Origin: Paenibacillus amylolyticus
Lineage (GTDB): Bacteria > Bacillota > Bacilli > Paenibacillales > Paenibacillaceae
Direction: 5' to 3'
Length of the DNA stretch: 64,000 nucleotides
NCBI RefSeq assembly: GCF_029689945.1
Contig: NZ_CP121451.1
Coordinates: 6,634,001-6,698,000 of the forward strand
The position numbers were made by a program, and so were the translations under genes. Shown in pieces: positions 28,462-39,711 of the stretch (positions are counted from its first letter, which is position 1; every line of letters begins with the position of its first letter). Under the pieces are notes generated by a model. That model had not been told where the DNA came from, ran no database searches, and saw only the letters and a list, made by a program, of their open reading frames with translations.

Positions 28462-29355
28462 TTAAGCCTGAAGATAATAGGTGTAGAGCACCTGTGTACC
28501 TTTCTCTTCCAGACCATGATTCGCTATTTCCTGATACAGGGATTCGGCCAGAGCGAGCCCAGGCGTTTTCATGCCCATCGCTTTTGCAGACTCCAGTGCA
28601 ATACCCATGTCTTTGATAAAATGTTTCACATAGAATCCAGGCTCATAATCGCCTGCGATCATGCGCGGACCGAGATTGCTGAGCGACCAGCTCCCGGCTG
28701 CACCGGTAGCAATGCTCTTCAGCACGGTCTCCGCGTCCAGACCAGACGTCTTGGCATAAGCGAGTGCTTCGCATACGCCCATCATGCCCGAGGCAATGGC
28801 AATCTGGTTGCACATTTTGGTATGCTGTCCGGCTCCCGCCTTACCTTGCAGCACAATGTTGCTGCCCATCTGCTCGAACAGCGGACGCACGGCTTCAAAG
28901 GCCTCCGAACTGCCGCCAACCATAATGGACAGCTTGGCATTCTGCGCTCCGATATCGCCGCCCGATACAGGCGCGTCCAGTGCATGCAGTCCTTTGGCTT
29001 CCGCAGCTTCATAGATTCGTGCCGCCAGTAGCGGACTGGATGTGGTCATATCAATCAGATATGACCCCGGTTTGGCATTGGCCACGAGACCATCCTCCCC
29101 GAGATAAATCTCCTCGACATCCTTCGGATACCCCACCATGGTGATGATGACATCACACGCGGCAGCCAGTTTGCCTGGTGTATCATGCCATACGGCACCT
29201 TCTTTTACCAACGTCTCCGCCTTGGCGGCAGTTCGTGTGTACACATGCAGCGGATATCCCGCTTGCTGGATGTGCCCAGCCATGCTTTTACCCATCACGC
29301 CTGTACCGATAAAGCCAACTTTCGTCTCTCCAGGTGCCTTCGTTGTATTTGTCAT
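28462..29355 (-). CDS. 3-hydroxyisobutyrate dehydrogenase-family (beta-hydroxyacid) oxidoreductase
   Basis: A full-length 297-residue beta-hydroxyacid dehydrogenase. The NAD(P)-binding motif is VGFIGTGVMGKSMAGHI (13-29), the substrate-binding motif is DAPVSGGDIGAQ, and the catalytic lysine lies in AGAGQHTKMCNQIAIAS. The C-terminal helical domain is complete. Members (MmsB, GarR, GlxR, YkwC) oxidise 3-hydroxyisobutyrate, tartronate semialdehyde or similar acids. The start has GGGAGGAAA upstream. It follows the membrane AraC-sensor gene on the same strand but has its own spacing of about 120 bp, so co-regulation with the sugar locus is only possible. The substrate is not determinable. Confidence 0.88.
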   Translation of the reverse strand: MTNTTKAPGETKVGFIGTGVMGKSMAGHIQQAGYPLHVYTRTAAKAETLVKEGAVWHDTPGKLAAACDVIITMVGYPKDVEEIYLGEDGLVANAKPGSYLIDMTTSSPLLAARIYEAAEAKGLHALDAPVSGGDIGAQNAKLSIMVGGSSEAFEAVRPLFEQMGSNIVLQGKAGAGQHTKMCNQIAIASGMMGVCEALAYAKTSGLDAETVLKSIATGAAGSWSLSNLGPRMIAGDYEPGFYVKHFIKDMGIALESAKAMGMKTPGLALAESLYQEIANHGLEEKGTQVLYTYYLQA

Positions 29356-29474
29356 CGCAGGTTTCCTCCCTATTTTCCCTATTTCTCTAGGCTTCGTTCA
29401 GTGCTTGTCTTCGACATTGCTATATCTGTATGTTATAGCTTTCGCACGTCGCCGTCCATCCTTTGTCTCCAAAT

Positions 29475-31808
29475 CTAACGGACTGACATTCGGTACTGGT
29501 TCGGGACATCTGAAGAAAACGTTGAAAGGCTCTGTTTAAGTTACGTTCGGAATAGCCTACCTTTTCCGCAATTTCCGTAATGGTACAATCGGTGTCCTTT
29601 AGCAATTGCTTTGCTTTTTGCACTTTCATATTCATCAGATATTCGATAAACGATACTCCCATCTCCTTCTTGAAAAGCCTGCTTAAGTAGGATGGGCTAA
29701 CATTCACCAGTTCCGCACAATCCGAAAGGGATTGAACACCTTCCGGCTGAAGGTTAAGATGCTCGCATACACGCTGCACAATATGACGGGATGAATGTGT
29801 ACGGAGATCTTCACTGATCTCTATGCACAGCGGAAACAACACACCGATAAACCAATCGTGCATCTCTCGTGATGTCTGATTTTCCTGCAACTGATCGAAT
29901 AGATTGCCACCAAGCCGTTCAAGCATGCCCGGTCCCTTGGTTTCCATGAATTGAATAATGGCCGACAACAGCATGTGGTAGCCCTGGATCATGATCGTAT
30001 ACGATTCGGAACCTCGGACCCTCTTGGAAAACCTGTGAAGTACATCTTCTGCTTCGGAAAGAGAGCCGTTCCATAATGACTCCAGCATCTCCGTCTCCAT
30101 CTCTCGTGGATACATAAACACCGGGTTGCGCTCAATTGCCACAATATCTTCGTAGAACAGGACATTCTCCGCATCGTCGAATAGTCGATATTGCAGCGCA
30201 AGCTGTGCTTCCCTGAACGACTCTGCTACAGCTTCGAGTTGGACGGTACGACCCACACCAACCGTAGCAGAGAAGGAGAGATACTGATTCAGAGCGTCAT
30301 GAATATCCTCTGCATAGCGACATACCCTCTGTCTTATATCATCAGAAGTCATCGCTGCATCAAAGTGTAATATGGCTACGGAGTCACTATCATTTTTATC
30401 CACCACATATCCTCTAAGCTCAACATTCTGACTGAGAAGTTCATCCATTACATTTTTCAAAGCGAAAACAATGACGGGACCTTCACTGGGTAAAAAACGT
30501 TTCTTCTTGACCAGGTTCTCTACTTTCACGAGCAACACAATGTACTGTCCGTCAGTTGAAACATCATGTCTGGCGCATTCCTCAGCAAACGCAGTTCCTC
30601 TCCATGAACCGCTGAATTGCAGGAGCTTCTGAAAGAAACGATCTCGCAAATCAGGCTGTATGCCCTCAATATAACGGTTAAGATTCTCTGTCTGTTCGTT
30701 AAGATAACTAAGTGAAGACCTGATATATTCAATTTCATTCCCTTGAGGGGCTGATTCCTGCCCATGTCTGCGCAGATGTTCGCCGTAACGGAGCAGCTGT
30801 TGGATTGGATTATAGGCCAGCCGTGAGCTAAACCAAGTAAGTAATAAGCCAACGAACACAAAGATGGACACACAAATCAGGATCAATACGCGAATCCAGT
30901 TCAACTGGGCAATCATCTCCCGCTCGGGCAACTGTGACACATAGGTTCTTCCCATTGATCCGCCTACATAAGCCACGAGTTCATTCCCCTGCTCCCCCTT
31001 CAGAACGTCATGCCCCGACCTTTCCCTGTCTTCCTGATCCACAATCTGTTGTAATATGGCATCATCAGACGCCACTGTACCGATGGCCTTGGGCCCGTCT
31101 GTATGCAGAATAATTCGTTGATCCGAGTTCAGGATTGCCAGGGACTGATCTTCCAGACTAACGGAATAACTGCGCAACAAACTGCGCATTGCCTGTTCTT
31201 TCATCTGAAGAATGATCACCCCACTGGGTGGTCCCTGACCCATGATAGGCAATTGTCTGACATAAGAAATATAACCAGCCTCTCCTGATTCAGGCAGATA
31301 CATCCACCCTGCCCCCTGCCCTCCTTCAAGCGCGGCCTTCATATCTCGCTTCTCTCGATAGTCAGCCAACCGAACCAACCCATAATAATGAGATAACACC
31401 ATGTCCGATCTGGTATCAAAATAGATCATCTCTTCAATCAGATTATTGGTGTTTTTGTGCAGTTGAAACAGCTCCAGCAGATCCAGATGCAGAAAGTAAT
31501 CGCTCTCATATTGATCATTCCCAAGGGCATTACGAATCAACGGTCCGCTTGCGATCTGCATCGATTCATGCTCAATATTGGTCAGGATATTCTCCACCCG
31601 GTCTTTAAGTAAATTAAGAGAGGCCATGTTGTTATCCTGGAACTGACCGCTCAACTTGGTCATGGAGAAATGGTAATACGCACTTCCTGCAAGCACCACC
31701 GGAATGACCACGGACATGCAGCCCAGCCAGATCAGCCTTTTCAGATAGCCATTCGTTGCGAACCAGCGATCAAATATGGATTGGATGGTATGCCTGATAC
31801 GTCTCAAT
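29475..31808 (-). CDS. Membrane-anchored AraC-family sensor-regulator (one frameshift near the end)
   Basis: About 778 residues. One transmembrane helix (LIWLGCMSVVIPVVLAGSAYY) is followed by an extracellular sensor of about 250 residues and a second helix (IRVLILICVSIFVFVGLLLTW). Cytoplasmic linker and AraC HTH domains follow (LSDCAELVNVSPSYLSRLFKKE, ITEIAEKVGYSERNLNRAFQRF). One base is missing in a G/C run at 29503-29505. Restored, the protein ends SPNQYRMSVR with a TAG at 29475-29477. The likely start is TTG at 31808 behind GGGGGTGATTCC; an upstream in-frame start is possible. Such regulators sense extracellular glycans and control adjacent importers, here the LplABC-like locus directly upstream. 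Confidence 0.82.
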
Positions 31809-31862
31809 GGAATCACCCCCGTGTGCTGCCTTACGACCATCACCATCAACTATTAGGGTTCA

Positions 31863-33952
31863 TTATATCAAGAGCGGTATGCGGATACACTCCCAAACAT
31901 CAAGTCGGGGAACGTTTATTTTCAATTCACCTTCAACCCATTCCGTCTTTAAAAGATTTCCGGTGATTAACGCTTCCGCTTCTCCAGTAGGACTTCCCTC
32001 ACCAGAGCCCACCGTAATCTTGATATCGTATAGTGGAAGGGCGGAAGACAACGGTCTGCGCCCTGCTCCGTTAACCAGATGAATAAGCAACTCGTCATCT
32101 TTGCGAAAAACCGTTAATTGTAGTCCCGGAATCGCTGTCGCGGATACCCGTGCCTTTCCATCCAGCAGAAGGTGAACCGCGTTAGCGAACAGTCTGTAAT
32201 GTTCCTCCAGCTTAAATTCCTGGATTAGACTGCTAAGCGAAAAAGGGAGATAACATGCTTTTCCCTCTCCAAGTGTACGAAGCAGCGCCAGCGGCAGATC
32301 CGTCTGCTTCACAGCCAGTGAAGCCCGTTCAGGAGGTGCGCCCACACTTTCCAAGGGAGAAAATGGGGGCACCAATGTTGCCAATACCTGGACGTCTGTA
32401 TCGATTGGCTGACAGTACATGACCTTGCCGCGATGGGGGATCAATTCGGTTTCCTCCAGTTCGTGCTGTAACGGGTTCGTGCCTTTAGGTGTATCTTTGC
32501 CTACAGGTGTTGAATATTCGAAGCGCAAGTAAGAAGCGAATAAATACTCACTCTCCTGTATTTCCCCGGTAATACCGAACAGATCTGCAAGAAGGGACCT
32601 GGTCTGCTTTTCTTCCATGGGCAGTCGCCCTTCTGCAAGCACGTTCCCTCCAGGACTCACGTACTTATGCAGCGAACTCACAAAATCTGGAGGATACGTG
32701 CATCCTTCGGGCAAAAGAATGACCTGGTACCGATGCAAATCCACGCTTGCCAACTGTTCAGGCAAAATCACATCAAACGGAATTTGCTTATGAATCAACG
32801 CTTCAGCCAAACCTTCCGCAGAACGATCCGCATTCCACATTAATGCGACCTGACATACCGGCTGTGCACCGTCCATATAAGAAGCAATTTTTGCGGCATC
32901 CATGTTGACTTCCCTCACCGTACGCAAAATTCGCTTATCCGTAATCGTATCCGGAATGCCCGTCAGGGAGTGCCAGAGTTGGCCTCCATTGGCCGGGATC
33001 TGTGAGAGCCAGAACCGGTATTCGGCTGGTGGAAGCCCCGTGTGACGCCAGTCCATGCCAGGACAGGAATGAATGATGCCGAAGGGATCAGGACGTCCAG
33101 GAACAGAACGCCCTACTTTGATACTGAGTGCGGGTTGCCAAAATTCCGGTATGCGCGTATGTCCCAGTGACAGGACATCCTGGGGCTCCGTGCAGAGCAT
33201 ATCCGTAATGGACACCCTTTTCTCCAGATGATCCCGGTGCAGGTTATAGTACAGAATCATCGGTACTTCAGGCCGGACACCTTTAATCTCCTTATACATC
33301 CGTCCCAGATTATCATCGAAGCATCGGGAGGCAAAATCAGGTTCGAGGTCGGCAGACGTTTCAGGCAGCTCCGCACCATATATACCTCTGTATTTCTCCT
33401 GACATATGGAACATCGGCAAAAGACATATCCAGGGGCATTAAGAAAACACCATCAATCTCATAACGTTCCAGCGCTTCACGGATGACCGGAACTGCTAAT
33501 TCCTCATTCCGATAACCTCCATTAATGCAAGTTGACATGATTAACGGCCAAGCGCCCGGACGTGTAGCCCCAATAATCTCCGGTTGCCCTGCTTCCTTGC
33601 GTGCAAACCACTGGGGACGCTGCAGGTACACTGCATCCTCTGCTTTGCTGAAGTCAAAGCGGGCGATGAAACGAATCCCCCGCTGATGACAACTATCAAT
33701 CAACTCCCGCAGCAGATCACGATCTTGGGGCAAATACTCATTATGCACATGAAATTTCACTTGGGATGAATACCAGGCATAGATTCCACCCGTATTAAAC
33801 ACCATTGCATTGGCACCCATCTCCGTGATCTGATCTGCAAGCTTCTCGGGATTAATCCTTGCCGTATCCTTAACCTGCATATTGGGCTGGATGATGCGCA
33901 GCGGCTGCTGCCACCAGGGACGAAGTTCCTGCTCGGTTATATGGCTCTTCAT
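31863..33952 (-). CDS. GHL6-like putative glycoside hydrolase with GATase-like/trimerisation domain, copy 2 (one frameshift)
   Basis: About 697 residues. The TIM-barrel N-terminal part has GIRFIARFDFSKAED, CINGGYRNEE and YEIDGVFLMPL. A beta-galactosidase-trimerisation-like flavodoxin fold follows (VILLPEGCTYPPDFVSSL, GGNVLAEGRLP), then a C-terminal beta domain ending LDVWECIRIPL. The frame breaks near 33317-33322. One added base gives PPDAFDDNLGRMYKEI. There is no signal peptide, so the enzyme would be cytoplasmic. It is a paralogue of the 37448-39471 product but lacks that protein's Cys-x-Cys-x2-Cys cluster, and it closes the importer operon. It probably hydrolyses an imported oligosaccharide of unknown type. 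Confidence 0.74.
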
Positions 33953-33962
33953 CGCTTCTCCT

Positions 33963-35494
33963 CTATTCTGTTATTGTAGTTTGATTGAATTGTTCGTACG
34001 CTTTGGCCATTTCCTGATACGCCTGCTTGATGTCAGGCTGGTTGTTTAATTGGTCCACGTAGGCTCTGAACTGTTCCACACTGGTTTGGCCGACAATTGT
34101 CCGGGTTAACATGGAGCTGTACTCGTCTGAATATTTGGGCCATGTCTCTCTCCATGCTTCGGATGTGATGACTCGATAGAAATCGATCTTGCCAATCTCG
34201 TCAAAGTTTTCTACTTCCTTGATTTTGGCATCATTATAAGCCTTATCGCCAGAAGCACTGATGACCTTGCCCCATTTGGCGTAAGCAAGTACACCTGCCC
34301 CTTTGCTGGTCGTATTTACTTCCTTGACTCCCTGTTCCGTCAGAACCTTCTGTCCGTCCTTTTCCGTATAATGAACACCTTCAATTCCATAGTAGGAGAA
34401 ATCCGTCATCTCCTGAGAAGCCGTCATGTCAAAATATTTCAGGAGCTGCTTTACCTTTTCTTCCGGGACTTTTTTGGAAATGTAGAAGCCCCCGCAACCC
34501 CGGTCTCCAATCCAACTGCCGCATCCCCATGAGGACCCGTCAGGGACAGATTCAGAATCTTCGCACCCGGTTGGCCCGATTTCTTCATTGCCTGCTCCCA
34601 TTCATGATCCCACCAGATTGGACGTCCATAAGAAGCGGCACGGTTGGTCTTGAAGAGTTCCTCGGCCTGGCTCTCCTTCATGACAGCATACTCTTTCGAT
34701 AACAATCCATCCGCATACAGTTCACGGAACCATTCAATCATCTCGACGTACTGAGGCGTTAAGCCGGGACTCATCAGCCCGCCGTCATTATCATAGGTAG
34801 GATTATACGCTCCGAATCCCGCCTGGAATGTTGCTGGCGGATTGTTGATGAACAATAAACCGACGGTATCCTTTTTCCCATTGCCATCCATGTCACTATC
34901 CACGATCTTTTTCAAAACTTCCCTATATTCTTCGAATGTCTTGGGAATGGGCAGGTTCAGCTTCTTTAGCCAATCCTCCCGAATCTTCAGTCCACCGTCA
35001 ATACGCGAACGGGAGCGCGGAACCGCGTAGATTCCACCATCCACGGTCAGATATTTCAGTGCATCAGGCGCCAGATTCTCCTTCAGATTCGGATATTCGC
35101 TAAGATCACCAAGGAAAGGCGCAAGATCCCAGAAGGCACCATTCTTAATAGCCGTAATCAGGGTTGGACGAATCTGATTCTGATAGGCTACCACTTCAGG
35201 CAGATCACCCGATGCAAGCAGCAGATCCAGCTTCGTATCCAGATCTCCCGATGGCACCCATTCAATATCCAGCTTGGCGTTGGTACGTTTCTCCCACTCG
35301 GTCCAATATTCATTGGACATATCGGGAATCTCATTGTACAAGCCTGCAAAGATCTTGATATTTAGCGTCTGATCTCCCCCGCCTTCTGACGGATTGGCCT
35401 CTCCCGATTCACCGCTCCCGCTGCAACCGGCGAGCATGGAAATGGTCAACAGAATACAGATCCATGTCGTCCATCGTTTATTGAGCTTGTTCAT
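33963..35494 (-). CDS. LplA/YtcQ-type ABC transporter substrate-binding lipoprotein (one frameshift)
   Basis: About 511 residues. A lipoprotein signal peptide has lipobox MLAGC. The large two-lobe binding fold is of the kind used for complex oligosaccharides (NEYWTEWEKRTNAKLDIEW, LPEVVAYQNQIRPT, IYAVPRSRSRIDGGLKIREDWL, DMDGNGKKDTVGLL). A five-C run at 34489-34493 lacks one base; repair joins ETGVAGG to FYISKKVPEEKVKQLL. The second Met (35494) has better ribosome-binding spacing than the first. It lies directly downstream of two matching permeases. Ligands of this family include aldouronates and rhamnogalacturonan fragments; the ligand here is unknown. Confidence 0.87.
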
Positions 35495-35520
35495 TTTCAT
35501 CTTCCTCCCTACAATCCTTT

Positions 35521-35534
35521 GGTAAGCGTTTGCA
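35521..35534. promoter_or_regulatory. Possible CcpA cre-like site before the solute-binding protein gene
   Basis: GGTAAGCGTTTGCA differs from TGWAANCGNTNNCA only at the first base. It lies 27 bp upstream of the binding-protein start, in a 79-bp gap between operon genes, where a roadblock or internal promoter is conceivable. Confidence 0.42.
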
Positions 35535-35579
35535 TATTAGGTTAATACATATTTCGATTATTCGATGTGTAAACAACCG

Positions 35580-36460
35580 TCACCCTTTGACTGAACCAAT
35601 CATGACCCCTTTGGCGAAGTGCTTCTGCAAAAATGGATATACGATCAGGATCGGTACCATGGCGAGTACAATGGAAGCCATGCGAATCGTCTCCTGCGGC
35701 ACAACACTTTCGTCACTCGCTCCAGCTTGAGCTACAGCAACCGAATTGGAATCAATTACCAGCGTTTTGATGAGCAGTTGAAGCGTCCATTTGCTGGAAT
35801 CGGATAGATAGATCAGTGCATTAAAATAGGCATTCCAGTGTCCCACCGCAAAGAATAGCGTAAATGTCGCGATCGCTGGCATCGATAACGGGATGATAAT
35901 GCGGAAGAAAGCCGTCAGGTCACTGCATCCGTCAATCTGTGCCGCATCCTCCAGCTCGGAGGGCAACGATTCCAGAAAGCTTTTAATCACAATCAGGCTC
36001 CAAGCATTCGTCAGTCCAGGCAGAATCATGGACCAATAGGAATTCAACAGTCCCAATTCCTTCACTAGCAAATAATTAGGAATAATTCCGGCACTGAACA
36101 CCAAGGTGAAAATGACAAGCCCCATGATCCACTTATGACCCGGTAACGACTTCTTTGTTAAACCATAGGCCATTGTGAAAGATACGATAATATTCAGTAT
36201 GGTGCCAACCACCGTAATAAACAACGTGCTTTTGAAAGCGTTCAGGAAGCTGTTCGTTGATAAGATGTAACGATATGACTCCAGCGACCATTTCTCCGGG
36301 AAAAGATAAAACTTCAGCGGCACATATACTTTCGGATCGGTAAACGAGACGCTGAACACGTATAGAAACGGGAAAATGCAGGCTAGCGAGATCAGGGCTA
36401 CGAGACTGTAATTGATCCAGTCAAAGAGTGAGAGACCTTTTTCTGCACAACAAAGCTCAT
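35580..36460 (-). CDS. LplC/YtcP-type ABC transporter permease (one frameshift at the start)
   Basis: About 294 residues with six membrane helices and the EAA loop SELEDAAQIDGCSDLTAFFRIIIPLS. The C-terminal FLQKHFAKGVMIGSVKG is typical of LplC homologues. The natural start is the ATG at 36460, behind AGGAGGATAAGAA. It begins MSFVVQKK and runs into a five-T run (36438-36442) that lacks one base; repair gives QKKGLSLFDWINYSL. It pairs with the LplB-type permease encoded immediately upstream. Confidence 0.87.
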
Positions 36461-36500
36461 TTCTTATCCTCCTGTCCAAAAAGAACAACGACCCTTCGGG

Positions 36501-37451
36501 TTAATAGATTCCCTCATGTCCAAGTCTCTTCACAATTTTGTTGGCAGCCACAATTAGGAACAAACCCACCAACCCTTTGAATAGCCCTACAGTAACTCCG
36601 ATGCTGATTTTGCCTTGCAAAATACCATACGTGTAGGAGTACGTATCAAATACCTCCCCCACCGACCGCACCAAAGGGTTCATCATCAGCAGGATCTGTT
36701 CAAAACCGGTATCCGCCATGCTCCCAAGACGCAGAATGAGCAGAATGATAATGGTCGGCCGAATGGCCGGTAGGGTAATATGCCATATCTGCCGGAAACG
36801 TCCAGCCCCGTCCACAACTGCTGCTTCGTACCGCTGAGGGTCCACGCCCGCCATCGCTGCAAGGAAAATGATCGTGCCCCACCCTGCTTCCTTCCACATG
36901 CTCTGGGCAGTAAGCAGCCCCAGAAATAATTCGGTTCGGATAAAAATGAGATCGTATCCCTGCCACTCTGCGCAATCAATTTGTTCACAATACCAACGTC
37001 GGTAGAGAGAGGAAAAACGTCATACTGGCCACAACGACCCATGACAGAAAATGGGGTAAATATACGATCGATTGATTGATGCGTTTGAACGTCTCATGCC
37101 GGATTTCATTCAGCATCAGTGCCATCAGAATCGGCAGTGGGAAATGAAATACGAGCGCAATCAGATTGATGGCGAGTGTATTGCGCAGCATGATATAGAA
37201 ATTGGAACTGCCAAACAGTTCATTGAAATGCTTAAATCCCACCCATTCACTGCCTGTAAATCCAAGGAACGGATTGTAATCCTGAAAGGCTAGAAGCAGC
37301 CCCAAAGGGGAACAACCTTGAATAATAAGAAGTACAACAGCCCCGGCAAAATGAGTAAATAAATCATCCGGTGTTTGTACATGCGTGAGAGCAGACTGCC
37401 GGATTGCAGCTTGCCTGTTGAGCGATTGATTGTTTTTAATGGGGTGTTCAT
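36501..37451 (-). CDS. LplB/YteP-type ABC transporter permease (three frameshifts)
   Basis: About 317 residues. The first 50 codons run from the ATG at 37451 (MNTPLKTINRSTGKLQSG) through YKHRMIYLLILPGLLYFLLF. Breaks lie at a C run at 37300-37303 (repair gives VVPLWGLLLAFQDYNPF), near 37010-37017 (inside the TM helix after VVVASMTF), and at a C run at 36918-36921 (repair gives YFWGLLTAQSMWKEAGWG). The EAA loop DPQRYEAAVVDGAGRFRQIWHITLP is intact. The start overlaps the upstream hydrolase stop as ATGA. Three independent single-base losses in one gene of a conserved operon point to sequencing error. Confidence 0.84.
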
Positions 37452-39471
37452 CCGTCTACGTCCACCTCTTTCTTCGAGGCATGATCCAGGTCAATGACAA
37501 TGGCCTCATACCGCGCCAACTTAGGAAGGCTAATCCTGGTTACACTTCCCTCTTGCATAATGGGAACAGCCTTGGACGAACATAAGGAGTACGCATTTAT
37601 GGATGTGTGGATATTGTTAAGGTCAATCGTAAGATCATATAACGGTAGCGCTTCCATATATGTCGTGCCATTGAAACCGGACAGATTTAATAGCTGAACC
37701 AACAGATTGCCATCCTCCATACGGTTCATAAACAGCTCCACACTGGCTGGAAGACTTGTGATCAATGAGCGTTCACTAATGAATCGATCCAATATATCCG
37801 TCACTGCATGTTTGTGATCTTCGAAACCATGTTTGTAATACAACGCACCTGGATTCCAACCATAATAGGCGCCTGCCCCATAATGCGCATGTTGGGTAAT
37901 CCCCAATCCGTAACTCTCTCCTAGCTGATGACCATAGGCCCGCTCCGGCGGACCGAAAGAGGCGGGTTCGATATAAGGCATATATCGCTCGGTATGCGAC
38001 GGATCGAACTGTATCCGTGAAAAACCGCCGCTCACCGTAATCCAGTCCCGATCCTTCAGACTGGGAAAGAGATCGTTATCCCCTACATGCAGGTAGGCGG
38101 CAGGCAGCAGATCTACATCCCCTGAATGGACAGCCCCGAACCATTCCTGCAAATATACAGCATCATCCTTGAAGGCATTGCCTGTTGCAAGTATCGCTAC
38201 GCCCTGACGCTGTACCTCTTGCAATGCTTCTAATAACTGTGATTCAGGATGCTGCACCCCCGGCAAGATCACTACTTTTACTGCGGCGAGTTTATGTGCC
38301 ATCGCTGCAATCTGTTCTTCCACGATGACATCAAACAATATATGGGCTTCTTTTAACATTTTGAAGAGTCCCAGATATTCGGTTCCAGCTCCAGCCGCTG
38401 ACGGTTTAATCAGAATCACTTCTGCCATTGAAGCGAGATGCCCGTATATATGTTCATGGTCTGCGTGATAGCGGAAGATACGCTTCGCCACGGCAAAGTT
38501 CCTCCTGTCCGGGTATCCCTCAAATGCCCCAATGATACAGAAGTCCAGTCCTGATCCGTTCGCAATATTCTGAAGTAACCTTACTTCGGTCTCATACGAA
38601 GAAACACCTGTGAACCGATAGGTCAGGTCAATGGCATTAATGCTGCAATTGCTGATCAACTTGGTATCCCAGCTCTGTACAACAGAAGCCACATTTTCAG
38701 AAGCAGAATATTGCCACAAAGGCAAAGCTCGTGTTAAAGATGTGTTGGATTCCTTACGAAGGATATCGACCTGGTGAGGATGGTACGTGCTAATTGCCAC
38801 ATCAGGCCAGCGGGATTTGACGAGATCATGAATTTTGCTCAGAATCTCTCTCGAAGTAAACTCCTGAAAATGAAGATACGCGGCATCCAGCTCATGCTCA
38901 GGGCCTGTATAGTCCAGTAGCTCACTCCCGCAGATCTCTTTGAAACGACGCTGACAATTGTCACAGTAACAAGGCCCATAGTAGTTACCACTGTAATCCC
39001 AATGCTGATAACCAAACATATTGAAGAAAATGCCATCCACCGGATATTTCTCCAGTACTTCCGTAATCGTTTCAAGCGATTTCTCCTGTTGATACGCACC
39101 GTTCAGACATGTATGCACAATGCCAAAATAATTCACCTCTTGTCCTTCACGATCGCGATAGAACCACTCCGGATTAGATTCAAACAAAGATTCATGGGCT
39201 TTGCTGAAATCAAAACGGGCAATAAACTTCACGTTCAGCTCATGAGCCTTGGCGATGGCTTCCTGTAGCACATCCGTATGAAGATAAGGTGTGACGTATT
39301 GATGCTCCAATGTGGAAGGATAAAAGGCAAAGATTCCCCTGCATTCATCATCAGCACATTGGCATGAAACTCCTGAAGTTCTTTCATCAACAGGTCTACA
39401 TTCATCCCCGCATCGATCTCACGGAGATTGTTCTGAATCAGGCGAAGCTGGTTCGAAGACCACCAGTTCAT
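37448..39471 (-). CDS. GHL6-like putative glycoside hydrolase with GATase-like/trimerisation domain, copy 1 (one frameshift)
   Basis: About 675 residues and first gene of the importer operon. TIM-barrel motifs are VKFIARFDFSKAHES, HTCLNGAYQQEK and YPVDGIFFNMFGYQHW. A CYCDNCQRRFKE cluster typical of this hydrolase type follows. Next come a flavodoxin-like domain (VVILPGVQHPESQLLEAL) and a C-terminal beta domain. A four-C run at 39336-39339 lacks one base; repair gives NAGGIFAFYPSTLEHQYV. The Met at 39471 has AGGAGG at a better distance than the one at 39477. It has no signal peptide. It probably acts on oligosaccharide brought in by the co-transcribed transporter. Confidence 0.76.
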
Positions 39472-39711
39472 TCGCATCGTCCTCCTCTTGTCTGCGATGT
39501 ACCTTAACCGTATACCTAGGATAACAGGCAGAGTAGGGACATTTTTTGCTGAAATCGGTTAGGAAATATATGTCTGTTCTATGGTTGAAATGAAATGCAT
39601 TACAGCATGCACACCAGATATGGCAGACAAAAATTGTCCGGAAAAAGGAATCAACTTCCTGTATGCTGTACAACCTAACGGAAACTTCCTTTATTGGAAA
39701 GGAGGATTCCC

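Noticed and set aside
28336..29031. A 231-codon plus-strand open frame
   Set aside because: It is antisense to the conserved 3-hydroxyisobutyrate dehydrogenase-family gene.
36501..37451. Permease gene as a decayed pseudogene
   Set aside because: All three breaks are single-base losses, two of them in clear homopolymer runs, and the protein between them is fully conserved; the pattern matches error sites elsewhere in the window.
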